Of a stretch of DNA of 64,000 nucleotides, positions 18,209-25,639 are shown in pieces (positions within the stretch are counted from its first letter, which is position 1; every line of letters begins with the position of its first letter). Source of the DNA: Collinsella tanakaei (lineage in GTDB: Bacteria; Actinomycetota; Coriobacteriia; Coriobacteriales; Coriobacteriaceae); assembly GCF_016900375.1 (NCBI RefSeq), contig NZ_JACJKB010000006.1:1-64000 (forward strand), given 5' to 3'. A model generated the notes under the pieces. That model searched no databases, was not told where the DNA came from, and saw only the letters and a list, made by a program, of their open reading frames with translations. Position numbers and translations under genes: made by a program.

Positions 18209-18668
18209 CGTCGCCCGCGCTTGAAGACGGCTGTCGGCTGCTTGCCGATCGGTGCGCATGCGGTTTTGCACCGCCGTGCCACAGTGGGCTCCGAAGCCAC
18301 GTCGCGCCGCTCACCGCCCGTGGGCCACCGTTCGCGGCGCAGCGCGCAATCGATGTAAAAACTCGTTTTCTAAAACAACGCCCTAGGGCAAATCTTTAGG
18401 TCCGCTTCGCGGCTCCATGGATGCGCTCTCCGCGCTCGCAGACGCTGGACGCGCAGGATAACGCCGCGATGCCGCCGGCTTCTCCCTTTATGTTTTCTCG
18501 AGCGAAAGGCGCCCTTCCGACTGTTCTTCCGCTGTTCTTCGCGCCTGTGCCCCACCTTGAGAAACGGAAGGCATGCCCGTTGGCGACCCCCTATTCTTCC
18601 AAGTGTCGAAAGCGCAGGAACACCGCATGTGACCTGCACAAAGTTACGAAAAGGGAGGTTGAGTCAAC
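18209..18668. other. Gene-free stretch before ttdA
   Basis: 460 bp with no convincing gene, tRNA or terminator. It includes an AT-richer patch near 18355-18400 with the palindrome GCCCTAGGGC (about 18382-18391) that could belong to a promoter or operator of ttdA. Nothing else stands out. Confidence 0.5.
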
Positions 18669-19568
18669 GTGGAGAAGAACGAGAGCTTGGAGCGGCTGAC
18701 GAATATCGTTGCCGACTTCACCAGCCTGGTGGGCAAGCGCCTGCCCGACGACGTCACGGCAAAGCTCAAGGAGCTGGCCGAGACCGAAACCACGCCCATG
18801 GCGCAGATGATCTACAAGACCATGGCGGCCAATCAGGAGAAGGCGTGGGAGCTGAACCGCCCCTCGTGCCAGGACACGGGCCTTATCCAGATGTTCGTGA
18901 GCGTGGGTAGCAAGTTCCCCTACATCGACGAGCTGGCCGACGTGCTCAAGGAGGCCGTCTTCCGCGCCACGCAGAAGGCCCCGCTGCGTCACAACACCGT
19001 CGAGACCTTCGACGAGAAGAACACCTACACCAACGTCGGCACGAAGTCCCCGTGGCTGTACTGGGATATCGTCCCCGGTGACGACAAGGTCAAGATCCAC
19101 GTCTACATGGCCGGCGGCGGCTGCTCGCTCCCCGGTTCCGGCAAGACCTTCATGCCCGGCGAGGGTTACGAGGCGGTTGTGAAGTTCGTGCTCGACCTCA
19201 TGACGTCCTACGGCCTGAACGCCTGCCCGCCGCTCATGGTCGGCATCGGCATCGGCACCTCGATCGACTCCGCGGCCTACATGTCCAAGCTCGCGCTCAT
19301 GCGCCCGGTGGGCAGCCGCAACGAGAATCCGCTCGCCGCTCAGCTTGAGGAGGAGCTCATCGAGGGTATCGATAAGGTCGGCCTGGGCCCGCAGGGTCTC
19401 GGCGGCTCCAAGTCCGTCATGGACGTGCACATTGAGAACTCCGCGCGCCATCCGTCCGTCCTGTCCTGCGCGGTCAACGTGGGCTGCTGGTCGCATCGCC
19501 GCGGCACCATCGTCATCGATTCCGACCTGAACTACGAGCTGCTTACGCACAAGGGGGTTGAGCTGTGA
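18669..19568 (+). CDS. ttdA: L(+)-tartrate dehydratase alpha subunit (class I fumarase family)
   Basis: The 299-residue Fe-S hydro-lyase matches Escherichia coli TtdA along its length by memory, including [38 protein letters not shown] and [12 protein letters not shown]. The three likely cluster ligands are Cys67, Cys186 and Cys273. TtdAB dehydrates L-tartrate to oxaloacetate; related class I fumarases act on malate/fumarate, so annotation as fumarate hydratase is the main alternative. The GTG start follows AAAGGGAGG at a somewhat long spacing. Its stop overlaps ttdB by 4 bp. Confidence 0.87.
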   Translation: MEKNESLERLTNIVADFTSLVGKRLPDDVTAKLKELAETETTPMAQMIYKTMAANQEKAWELNRPSCQDTGLIQMFVSVGSKFPYIDELADVLKEAVFRATQKAPLRHNTVETFDEKNTYTNVGTKSPWLYWDIVPGDDKVKIHVYMAGGGCSLPGSGKTFMPGEGYEAVVKFVLDLMTSYGLNACPPLMVGIGIGTSIDSAAYMSKLALMRPVGSRNENPLAAQLEEELIEGIDKVGLGPQGLGGSKSVMDVHIENSARHPSVLSCAVNVGCWSHRRGTIVIDSDLNYELLTHKGVEL

Positions 19569-20185
19569 AAAAGGTACTCCACACGCCGGTTTCCGCAGAA
19601 GATCTGAAGGATATCCACGTCGGCGACGTCATCTATCTGACCGGCCACATCACCACCTGCCGTGACGTCGCGCACCGTCGCCTGATCGAACTCGGCCGCG
19701 AGCTTCCCATCGACCTCAACGGCGGCGCCATCTTCCACGCGGGTCCCATCGTCCGCAGCACCAAGAACGAGGACGGCACCGAGACCCACGAGATGATCTC
19801 GCTCGGGCCCACCACCTCGATGCGCATGGAGAAGTTCGAGAAGGAGTTCATCGAGCAGACCGGCGTCAAGGTCATCGTCGGCAAGGGCGGCATGGGCCCC
19901 AACACCGAGGCCGGCTGCAAGATCGGCCCCGCCATCCACTGTGTGTTCCCCGCGGGCTGCGCGGTGCTCGCCGCCACCGAGGTCGAGGAGATCGAGGACG
20001 CCAACTGGCGTGAACTCGGCATGCCCGAGACCCTGTGGACCTGCCGCGTCAACGAGCTCGGTCCGCTGATCGTCTCCATCGACGCCGAGGGCAACAACCT
20101 GTTCGAGCAGAACAAGGTCACCTACAACGAGCGCAAGGAAGAGGTGCTCGAGGAGCTGTACGACAAGGTGCACTTCATCAAGTAA
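19565..20185 (+). CDS. ttdB: L(+)-tartrate dehydratase beta subunit
   Basis: The 206-residue partner of TtdA carries [52 protein letters not shown] and the C-terminal [18 protein letters not shown], all conserved in TtdB. The length fits TtdB (about 200) better than the shorter beta subunits of two-part fumarases. Translation is coupled to ttdA (GTGAAAAA... start overlapping the ttdA stop). The complex should be cytosolic and oxygen-sensitive. Confidence 0.87.
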   Translation: MKKVLHTPVSAEDLKDIHVGDVIYLTGHITTCRDVAHRRLIELGRELPIDLNGGAIFHAGPIVRSTKNEDGTETHEMISLGPTTSMRMEKFEKEFIEQTGVKVIVGKGGMGPNTEAGCKIGPAIHCVFPAGCAVLAATEVEEIEDANWRELGMPETLWTCRVNELGPLIVSIDAEGNNLFEQNKVTYNERKEEVLEELYDKVHFIK

Positions 20186-20365
20186 CGCAGACGCACCTGC
20201 AACCGCTTGTTCTCCTTTTTGAAGCGGGCGCGGCGTCGCTGGAATTCCCGCCGTTGGCGCCGCGCCCGCACGTGGGGGATGCCCGTATGCACGCAACATC
20301 GGACATCGTCCGCTTTATAGTCTTTACCAACCAAACAGTGATTTCAACTTGGAGGTGCTTCCCCC

Positions 20366-21733
20366 TTGCTGACCGCTTTGGCCCTTGCCATGATCGTGAG
20401 CTTCATCGTGCTTCTGTCCATCAAGAAGCTCTCGGTTTTCAATGCGCTCACGCTGGTGCCTCTCGTCTTCGGCGTCGTGGCGATGTTCGTCACCGGTTCG
20501 AGCTTCTCCGACCTGTTCACCTGGATCAAAGAGGGCGTGTTCTACTCGGTGGACTACGAGGCGCAGAGCACGTCGATGGGCGTCATCTCGCCGGGCCTCA
20601 CGATCCTGTTCTCGATTCTGTACTTCGACCTCATGCTGGGCGTCGGCCTGTTCGATCCCGTTGCCGCCTTCTTTATCAAGATGGCCAAGGGCGATCCGTT
20701 GAAGGTCCTCATGTCCACGGTGATGGTTGCCTCGGTCGTTTCGTTCAACGGCGATACCACCACGACGATCATCATCTGCCTGTCCGCGTTCATCAACCTT
20801 TACAAGCAGATGGGCCTGAAGCTCATCTACCTCGCGATCGTTATCGTCGCGCCGATCGGCATCTGGAACCAGCTGCCGTGGGGCGGCCCCACCATCGCCT
20901 CTGCGACGGCGCAGGGCATCGAGGTGAACGAGCTCTTTGCGGCGCTTCTGCCCGGCCTTATCGCGGCGCAGATCATGGTCATCGTCATCACGTACTTCCT
21001 GGGCCGCAAGGAGCGCAAGCGCCTCGGCTGGTCGCTTGAGGATGCCAAGGCGGTTTCGCCCGAGCAGCTCGATAAGATGATCGCCGCCGTGCGCGACAAG
21101 GATGTCGAGCTCAAGCGCCCCAAGCTGTTCGCGTTCAACCTGATTCTTACGCTTCTGGCTGTTGTGCTTCTCATCCAGGGCGAGATTCACGGCTCAATCA
21201 TCTTCATGCTCGCCTCGGCCATCGCACTTGTGGTCAACTACCCGAACGTCGACGAGAGCTCCCAGCGTCTTGAGGACCTCGCCGCCGACGTCCTGCCGAC
21301 CGCCGTCATCACCCTTGGCGCCGGCGTGTTCTCCGGTGTGCTGTCCGGCTCCGGCATGGCGACCGCTCTGGCGAACTTCATCGCCAACATCATCCCGACG
21401 CAGCTGTCCAGTCACATGGCACCCATCTACGCGGTTATCGCCACGCCCGCCATCTGCTTCCTGCCGCAGGACGCCTTCTACTTCGGTATCGCTTCGGTTA
21501 TGAAGGACGTTATGGCTCAGTTCGGCATCACGGCCACGCAGGCCGCGGTCGCCTCGATGGTCGGCCAGTCCTTCCGCCTCGTGAGCCCCGTTATTCCCGC
21601 GCTCTACATGCTGTGCGGCGAGTGCAAGCTCAACTTCCCGGAGTTCATGAAGGAATACGGCAAGTACTATGGCCTCATCCTGCTCGTCTTGTACCTGGTC
21701 GTCTACGGCGTGATCGGTGCGCTTCCGATCTAG
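20366..21733 (+). CDS. CitMHS-type di/tricarboxylate transporter
   Basis: The 455-residue protein is mostly hydrophobic, with about 11-12 membrane segments and the family-like stretches SFNGDTTTTIIICLSAF and WNQLPWGGPTIASA. CitMHS proteins import citrate-metal complexes or related hydroxy acids with protons. A TTG start at 20366 is preferred because TTGGAGG lies about 10 nt upstream. Its position 180 bp behind ttdAB suggests it takes up tartrate, malate or citrate for that enzyme. A good terminator follows. Confidence 0.82.
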   Translation: MLTALALAMIVSFIVLLSIKKLSVFNALTLVPLVFGVVAMFVTGSSFSDLFTWIKEGVFYSVDYEAQSTSMGVISPGLTILFSILYFDLMLGVGLFDPVAAFFIKMAKGDPLKVLMSTVMVASVVSFNGDTTTTIIICLSAFINLYKQMGLKLIYLAIVIVAPIGIWNQLPWGGPTIASATAQGIEVNELFAALLPGLIAAQIMVIVITYFLGRKERKRLGWSLEDAKAVSPEQLDKMIAAVRDKDVELKRPKLFAFNLILTLLAVVLLIQGEIHGSIIFMLASAIALVVNYPNVDESSQRLEDLAADVLPTAVITLGAGVFSGVLSGSGMATALANFIANIIPTQLSSHMAPIYAVIATPAICFLPQDAFYFGIASVMKDVMAQFGITATQAAVASMVGQSFRLVSPVIPALYMLCGECKLNFPEFMKEYGKYYGLILLVLYLVVYGVIGALPI

Positions 21734-21765
21734 CACAAAATATCATTCGCCATCCCTTTTCCGTT

Positions 21766-21801
21766 GGCGGGTGCGCCCCTCTGGGACGCACCCGCCGTTT
21801 T
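21766..21801 (+). terminator. Terminator of the ttd-transporter unit
   Basis: 10-bp stem GGCGGGTGCG/CGCACCCGCC followed by GTTTTGC. Confidence 0.8.
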
Positions 21802-21906
21802 GCGCTGTATGCTGGACGAAAATGAACGCTTCGGAGCCCTGTCTTCCTCGAATCACTGCGGGTTTTGCCTGCGATTCGGGTAATGCGGGGGCGTGTTGCA
21901 TAGGCG

Positions 21907-22090
21907 AGGATCAAATCTGCGACTTTTGAGAGGTATGCATGGTAAGTGACGTAACGTCACGTAGCATCGTGCATAACAAATTCATCTGACCTGCGTATAT
22001 GATAATCAACGTGCATAGAATCGACTCAAATCGTTGCGATAAAAACCCACAATACCGGTGAGGTATCTCAAAAGTCGCGGATTTGATCCT
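21907..22090 (+). repeat. MITE-like foldback element, copy 3
   Basis: About 184 bp. The terminal inverted repeats are longest here: AGGATCAAATCTGCGACTTT at the left, and the same with one change (C for T) read inward from 22090. The internal palindrome is GTGACGTAACGTCAC (about 21946-21960). The stretch ATAAAAACCCACAAT is shared exactly with copy 2. Non-coding. Confidence 0.9.
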
Positions 22091-22182
22091 TGGTGTCGTG
22101 CGTCTCCATTGGGAGCTCTTGGTTCAGTGCATATTTGGATGCCGTCAGGGCCAAGAAGGCTTTCTGGGTAGGCGGAAAAGGA

Positions 22183-22213
22183 AACCGGCTGCCGCGATGC
22201 GCGGCAGCCGGTT
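22183..22213 (-). terminator. Terminator of the 106-residue gene
   Basis: Perfect 13-bp stem AACCGGCTGCCGC/GCGGCAGCCGGTT with a 5-nt loop. On the minus strand it is followed by TCCTTTTCC, and it lies 33 bp past the stop. Confidence 0.8.
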
Positions 22214-22245
22214 TTACAGTAAGAAGGTGTATGTCGGGAAGCGAT

Positions 22246-22566
22246 TTACTTCTTGCCGAACAGACCGCCCAGGCCCTCGGCGATACCGGAGAGCGGGGAG
22301 TTCTCGAGCACGTCGCCCAGGTTCTCGGTCAGGCCGCCGAGATTCTCCGTGATGGCGCCGAGGTCGAGGCCCTCGGGCAGCTCGATGCCGCCGCCCATGA
22401 CGGTCTCCTTGATGTGGTCGACAACGCCCATGAGGTCAGCGCCCTCGAGCTTGTCGCCGGTGATACCCTCGATGGCGGCACCGGGATCGGAGATGAAATT
22501 CTTGATGGCCTCGGGGCTGTCACCAAGCGCGCCCATGACCTGCTCTGCAATCGCCTTGATATCCAT
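22246..22566 (-). CDS. Small hypothetical protein, Gly/Leu-rich
   Basis: The 106-residue acidic protein starts MDIKAIAEQVMGALGDSPE and is built of short amphipathic segments with repeating LGGLTENLG/GLGGLFGKK-like words. I do not recognise a family. There is no signal peptide or membrane helix. AAAGGAC precedes the start, and its own terminator follows. It diverges from the AIM24 gene, with an AT-rich 239-bp gap between them. Confidence 0.7.
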   Translation of the reverse strand: MDIKAIAEQVMGALGDSPEAIKNFISDPGAAIEGITGDKLEGADLMGVVDHIKETVMGGGIELPEGLDLGAITENLGGLTENLGDVLENSPLSGIAEGLGGLFGKK

Positions 22567-22805
22567 GGCAGTCCTTTCTCGAAATAACGGGCCTTCTGCC
22601 CGAAAGAGAATATACCCGGTTGCGCGGTATCCGCCTAGCAGGTCAACCGTCCATAGAGTGTGCCGGATGCTGCTTACATTCCCGATGATGCCAACAAAAG
22701 ACCAACAGAAATATAATACACAATATAGAACACTATAGACCGTATGAATAGCCGTATAGTTGAGCCACAGCTGGAGCGCATAGCGTGCAAACGTGAGGGG
22801 GAGAG
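22567..22805. promoter_or_regulatory. Divergent AT-rich promoter region
   Basis: The gap between the small hypothetical gene and the AIM24 gene is unusually AT-rich for this genome around 22690-22765, with several TATAAT-like words on both strands (for example TATAATAC and the complement of ACTATAG). It is likely to hold both promoters; exact elements cannot be fixed. Confidence 0.5.
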
Positions 22806-23486
22806 ATGCGATACGAGATCGTAAGCGAGGCGTATCCGGTGGTCGTGTGCTACCTGGAGGGCGGAGAGCAGATGCGGACGGAGCGCGGATCGATGGTATG
22901 GATGGATCCGTGGATCGACATGGCAACCGAGGGCGGCGGCCTGGAGGGGGTCTTCGGGCGCATGCTAACCGGAGAGCATATCTTCCAGAATGTCTTCACG
23001 GCGCGGCAGCCTGGCAAGATCGCATTCGGTTCGAGCTTCCCCGGGCGCATCCTGCCGATCGCCATTGCGCCTGGCCGCGATTTCATCGTGCAGAAGGCGG
23101 GCTTTCTGGCCTCGGAGATGGGCGTCGAGCTCTCGATGTTCGCCAACCATCGCGTCGGTGGCGGCCTGTTCGGGGGCGAAGGGTTCATCATGCAGCGTCT
23201 CTCGGGATGCGGTGCAGCGTTTATCGAGGTCGACGGGGACCTCGTGAGCTACGAGCTCGCACCGGGCGAGCAGCTCGTCGTCGATACGGGAAGCGTGCTC
23301 GGGTTCACCGCGGGCGTGTCGCTCGATGTCCAGATGGTCAAGGGCGCGATGAACCTGGTCTTCGGCGGCGAGGGCGTCTTCAACACGGTCCTGACCGGTC
23401 CGGGTACGGTGTGGCTGCAAACGATGCCGTTGAACAGCCTGGTCAACGCGATCCTGCCGGTGCTCAAGCCGAGCGGACGCCAATAG
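22806..23486 (+). CDS. AIM24/TIGR00266 family protein
   Basis: The 226-residue protein has the family's glycine-rich double-stranded beta-helix pattern: MVWMDPWIDMATEGGG, then GKIAFGSSFPGRILPI, FIVQKAGFLASE and GGLFGGEGFIMQRLSG. The family is widespread and has no firm biochemical role. GAGGGGGAGAG precedes the ATG. There is no membrane helix or signal peptide. Confidence 0.85.
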   Translation: MRYEIVSEAYPVVVCYLEGGEQMRTERGSMVWMDPWIDMATEGGGLEGVFGRMLTGEHIFQNVFTARQPGKIAFGSSFPGRILPIAIAPGRDFIVQKAGFLASEMGVELSMFANHRVGGGLFGGEGFIMQRLSGCGAAFIEVDGDLVSYELAPGEQLVVDTGSVLGFTAGVSLDVQMVKGAMNLVFGGEGVFNTVLTGPGTVWLQTMPLNSLVNAILPVLKPSGRQ

Positions 23487-23573
23487 CGGCGCCGCGCTCC
23501 ATAAACAAAACGCTTACGAGCGAGGAGAATTCTTGATAGGGTAGTTCCCACAGCTGCTCAAACCAACATATCG

Positions 23574-23613
23574 AAGCTGGCGTGCCCGCGCGAATCGGTA
23601 CGCCAGCTTTTTT
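23574..23613 (+). terminator. Terminator after the AIM24 gene
   Basis: AAGCTGGCGT/ACGCCAGCTT stem followed by TTTTTCG. It lies 88 bp past the stop and 50 bp before the DUF2798 start, so it could also be an attenuator of the latter. Confidence 0.8.
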
Positions 23614-23663
23614 CGTTTGGGCTGCCTGCGTCGTGCATCCGTCGAGAAAGGATTACCAAACAC

Positions 23664-24167
23664 ATGCCGACCAACAAGCGCGAAAGCCTCATCTTCACCG
23701 TCATCATGTGCTTCTGCATGGTGCTCTGGATGTCCGTCTATAACGTGGCGCGCATCCACGGTTGGGAGTTCAGCCTGACCACGCTTGCCGAGGCCTGGCT
23801 CGGATTTCCGCCCGCCTACATCGTGGCGATGCTGCTCGACGTGCTGGTTGCCAGCCGTTTTGCCAAGTGGTTCGCCTTCCGCTTCCTCGTGACGCCGGGT
23901 GTGAGCAGCCCGCGCGCCATGACGCTCGCCATCAGCACGATGATGGTGTTCCCGATGGTGCTGTTCATGTCGCTCTACGGCGCGCTCGAGGCCTTTACCC
24001 ACGTGGGCGACGCTGCCATGATCCTGCCGACTTGGATTTCCAATATCCCGTGGAACTTCGTGGCGGCCCTGCCGTGGAACCTGCTCGTCGCCGGCCCCGT
24101 CTCGCGCTGGCTGTTCCGCCGTGCCTTCCCCGAGGGTACGGTGCTGGCAGCTCCGGCTCAGGCGTAG
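23664..24167 (+). CDS. DUF2798-family membrane protein
   Basis: The 167-residue protein has four hydrophobic helices in two similar halves. Each half has a phenylalanine-rich first helix (FTVIMCFCMVLWMSVYNVAR, and MMVFPMVLFMSLYGALEAF) and an ending with WxxNLLVAGP or DVLVASRF followed by a basic turn. This is the tandem DUF2798 arrangement. The function is unknown; in other bacteria the genes are often under stress- or drug-responsive control. Confidence 0.8.
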   Translation: MPTNKRESLIFTVIMCFCMVLWMSVYNVARIHGWEFSLTTLAEAWLGFPPAYIVAMLLDVLVASRFAKWFAFRFLVTPGVSSPRAMTLAISTMMVFPMVLFMSLYGALEAFTHVGDAAMILPTWISNIPWNFVAALPWNLLVAGPVSRWLFRRAFPEGTVLAAPAQA

Positions 24168-24196
24168 AGCGCCTGACATCAAGTTGCAATCACGAT

Positions 24197-24230
24197 GATC
24201 CCCGCCGGTAGATGGAACCCGGCGGGGATC
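24197..24230. terminator. Shared hairpin between convergent genes
   Basis: GATCCCCGCCGG/CCGGCGGGGATC, perfect 12-bp stem, between the DUF2798 gene and the convergent membrane-protein gene. No T-run on either side. Confidence 0.55.
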
Positions 24231-24244
24231 GCTGAATCGGACGG

Positions 24245-25012
24245 CTACGCGGCATGCCGCCGTTCGACGACATAACAGATGCCGAGCGCCGCGAGCAGCA
24301 GAACCAGAAGAGCGGCAGCGATAACGGCGGCATTGATCACATCGTAGGGATGGTCGCTCGGGAGTATCGCGTACCCTGCTCCCGGATCGCCGAAGAGCGA
24401 CCCGAGGTAGAGCCGCATGCGGTCCAGAGGACCGACGGGCGCCCCGAATGCCGTTACCAGCTGAAGAACGATAGGCGCTGCAATAGTGGGAAGGGCATGG
24501 GGCCCGGGCAGACCGCGCACGCGGCGGGCGATGGTAAGTCCCAGTGCGAGAAGCAAGGCGAGCGGCACCACGGCCCGGCTGACGGAGAAGACGTCCGACG
24601 TTCGAAGCCCTACGAGCGGAAACTCAAGCCACGATCCGCTGGCAAGCGAGGTTGCGCAGCGGTAGACAAGCTGCATCGACGCAAAGATCGTCCAGCTCAG
24701 GGCAAGCAGCGCAAGCAGGCGCACAGAGACGGCCCATCGGGGGAGCGTCCCACACGCGGCGGCCATGCCGTCGGCGCACTGCTCAACGGTCTGCGAGCCC
24801 AGAAGGGCGGCGACGGCATCGAGCCCGCGGCTCTCGCTTTCGCCCATGGCGAGCAGCGTATCGTACAGCAGCGCCTCGCGGTCGGCACACGAGACGCCGC
24901 GGCAGGCAAGTGCCCCGCGAAGCCGGCGGACGGTTTTCCTCGCTGCGGGGGAGCGCAGAGCACGCTCAAGCTTCCGGTTGCGCAGCCGTGCGGAAATCAG
25001 GTTATCGGCCAT
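24245..25012 (-). CDS. Membrane protein of unknown function, PadR partner
   Basis: The 255-residue protein has a basic cytosolic N-terminal region (about 1-95) containing a helical segment like the prefix domains found in PadR-linked membrane proteins (REALLYDTLLAMGESESRG), then about five hydrophobic segments. Its start overlaps the padR-type gene by 11 bp, so the two are co-translated and likely one functional unit. I do not recognise a named family. Confidence 0.7.
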   Translation of the reverse strand: MADNLISARLRNRKLERALRSPAARKTVRRLRGALACRGVSCADREALLYDTLLAMGESESRGLDAVAALLGSQTVEQCADGMAAACGTLPRWAVSVRLLALLALSWTIFASMQLVYRCATSLASGSWLEFPLVGLRTSDVFSVSRAVVPLALLLALGLTIARRVRGLPGPHALPTIAAPIVLQLVTAFGAPVGPLDRMRLYLGSLFGDPGAGYAILPSDHPYDVINAAVIAAALLVLLLAALGICYVVERRHAA

Positions 25013-25346
25013 GATGAACCTCGCAATCTGAAGAGCCAAGCACCCGCGCCACCGCGTGGGAGAGTTCGGAGAATTCCTGCGCGAACTGGGCGATTTCCTG
25101 GCGCCCAGCATCGGTGGCGGCATAGTACTTGCGTCGCGGTCCCTTTTCCGACGCGCGATACGTCGCACGGATCGCACCGCGCTTCTCGAGCCTCATAAGC
25201 AGCGGATAAAGCGTTCCCTCGGCAACATCATGAAACCCATACCGGTCCAACTCTGAAACAAGCTCATACCCATACGTCTCACCCCGCCCGATCAGCGCCA
25301 GCACGCACCCCTCAAGCACCCCCTTGAGCATCTGAGAAGACCCCAT
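25002..25346 (-). CDS. PadR-family transcription regulator
   Basis: The 114-residue protein has the PadR winged helix: LKGVLEGCVLALIGRGETYGYELVSEL, then the wing EGTLYPLLMRLEKRGAI and RKYYAATDAGRQEI. The start at 25346 follows GGGAGGTGGAG; longer upstream starts lack a site. PadR repressors commonly control their own operon and a membrane protein, which fits the 11-bp overlap with the next gene. Confidence 0.92.
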   Translation of the reverse strand: MGSSQMLKGVLEGCVLALIGRGETYGYELVSELDRYGFHDVAEGTLYPLLMRLEKRGAIRATYRASEKGPRRKYYAATDAGRQEIAQFAQEFSELSHAVARVLGSSDCEVHHGR

Positions 25347-25381
25347 CTCCACCTCCCAAACCCTACCTAGCAAAACAAAGT

Positions 25382-25418
25382 ACCAACTACATAGTAACAC
25401 CAAGTATCGAAAGTGCAA
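25382..25418 (-). promoter_or_regulatory. padR promoter with repeat operator
   Basis: On the minus strand TTGCAC (complement of 25413-25418) and TACTAT (complement of 25391-25396) are 16 bp apart. The -10 lies between two direct repeats on the plus strand, ACCAACTA at 25382 and ACCAAGTA at 25399, a plausible PadR operator. The word ACATAGTAA recurs in front of the second padR gene. Confidence 0.6.
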
Positions 25419-25522
25419 GAACCAAATCGACCAGTACCCGCTTCAACCCCCAACACCCCTCACCCCCGTGGCCGCTCCAACCACGCCAGCCCCGCCGCCC
25501 GCGTTCGAACAGGGTCGCCGCA

Positions 25523-25630
25523 GGCTGGAAAGGGGAAAGGCCCCCCGGCTTCCCGTTCGAAACAATCCCGCAGCCCGCAGGGCGAGGACGTTTCGAACGG
25601 GAAGCCGGGGGGCCTTTCCCCTTTCCAGCC
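25523..25630. repeat. Perfect 41-bp inverted repeat past the activase gene
   Basis: The arms 25523-25563 and 25590-25630 are exact reverse complements, with a 26-nt loop. The arms begin GGCTGGAAAGGGGAAAGG and end CCGTTCGAAAC. The right arm starts 10 bp beyond the activase stop (minus strand). There is no T-run. It could be an extreme 3' hairpin protecting the long mRNA, or a foldback insertion. Confidence 0.9.
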
Positions 25631-25639
25631 GGATGGAGG

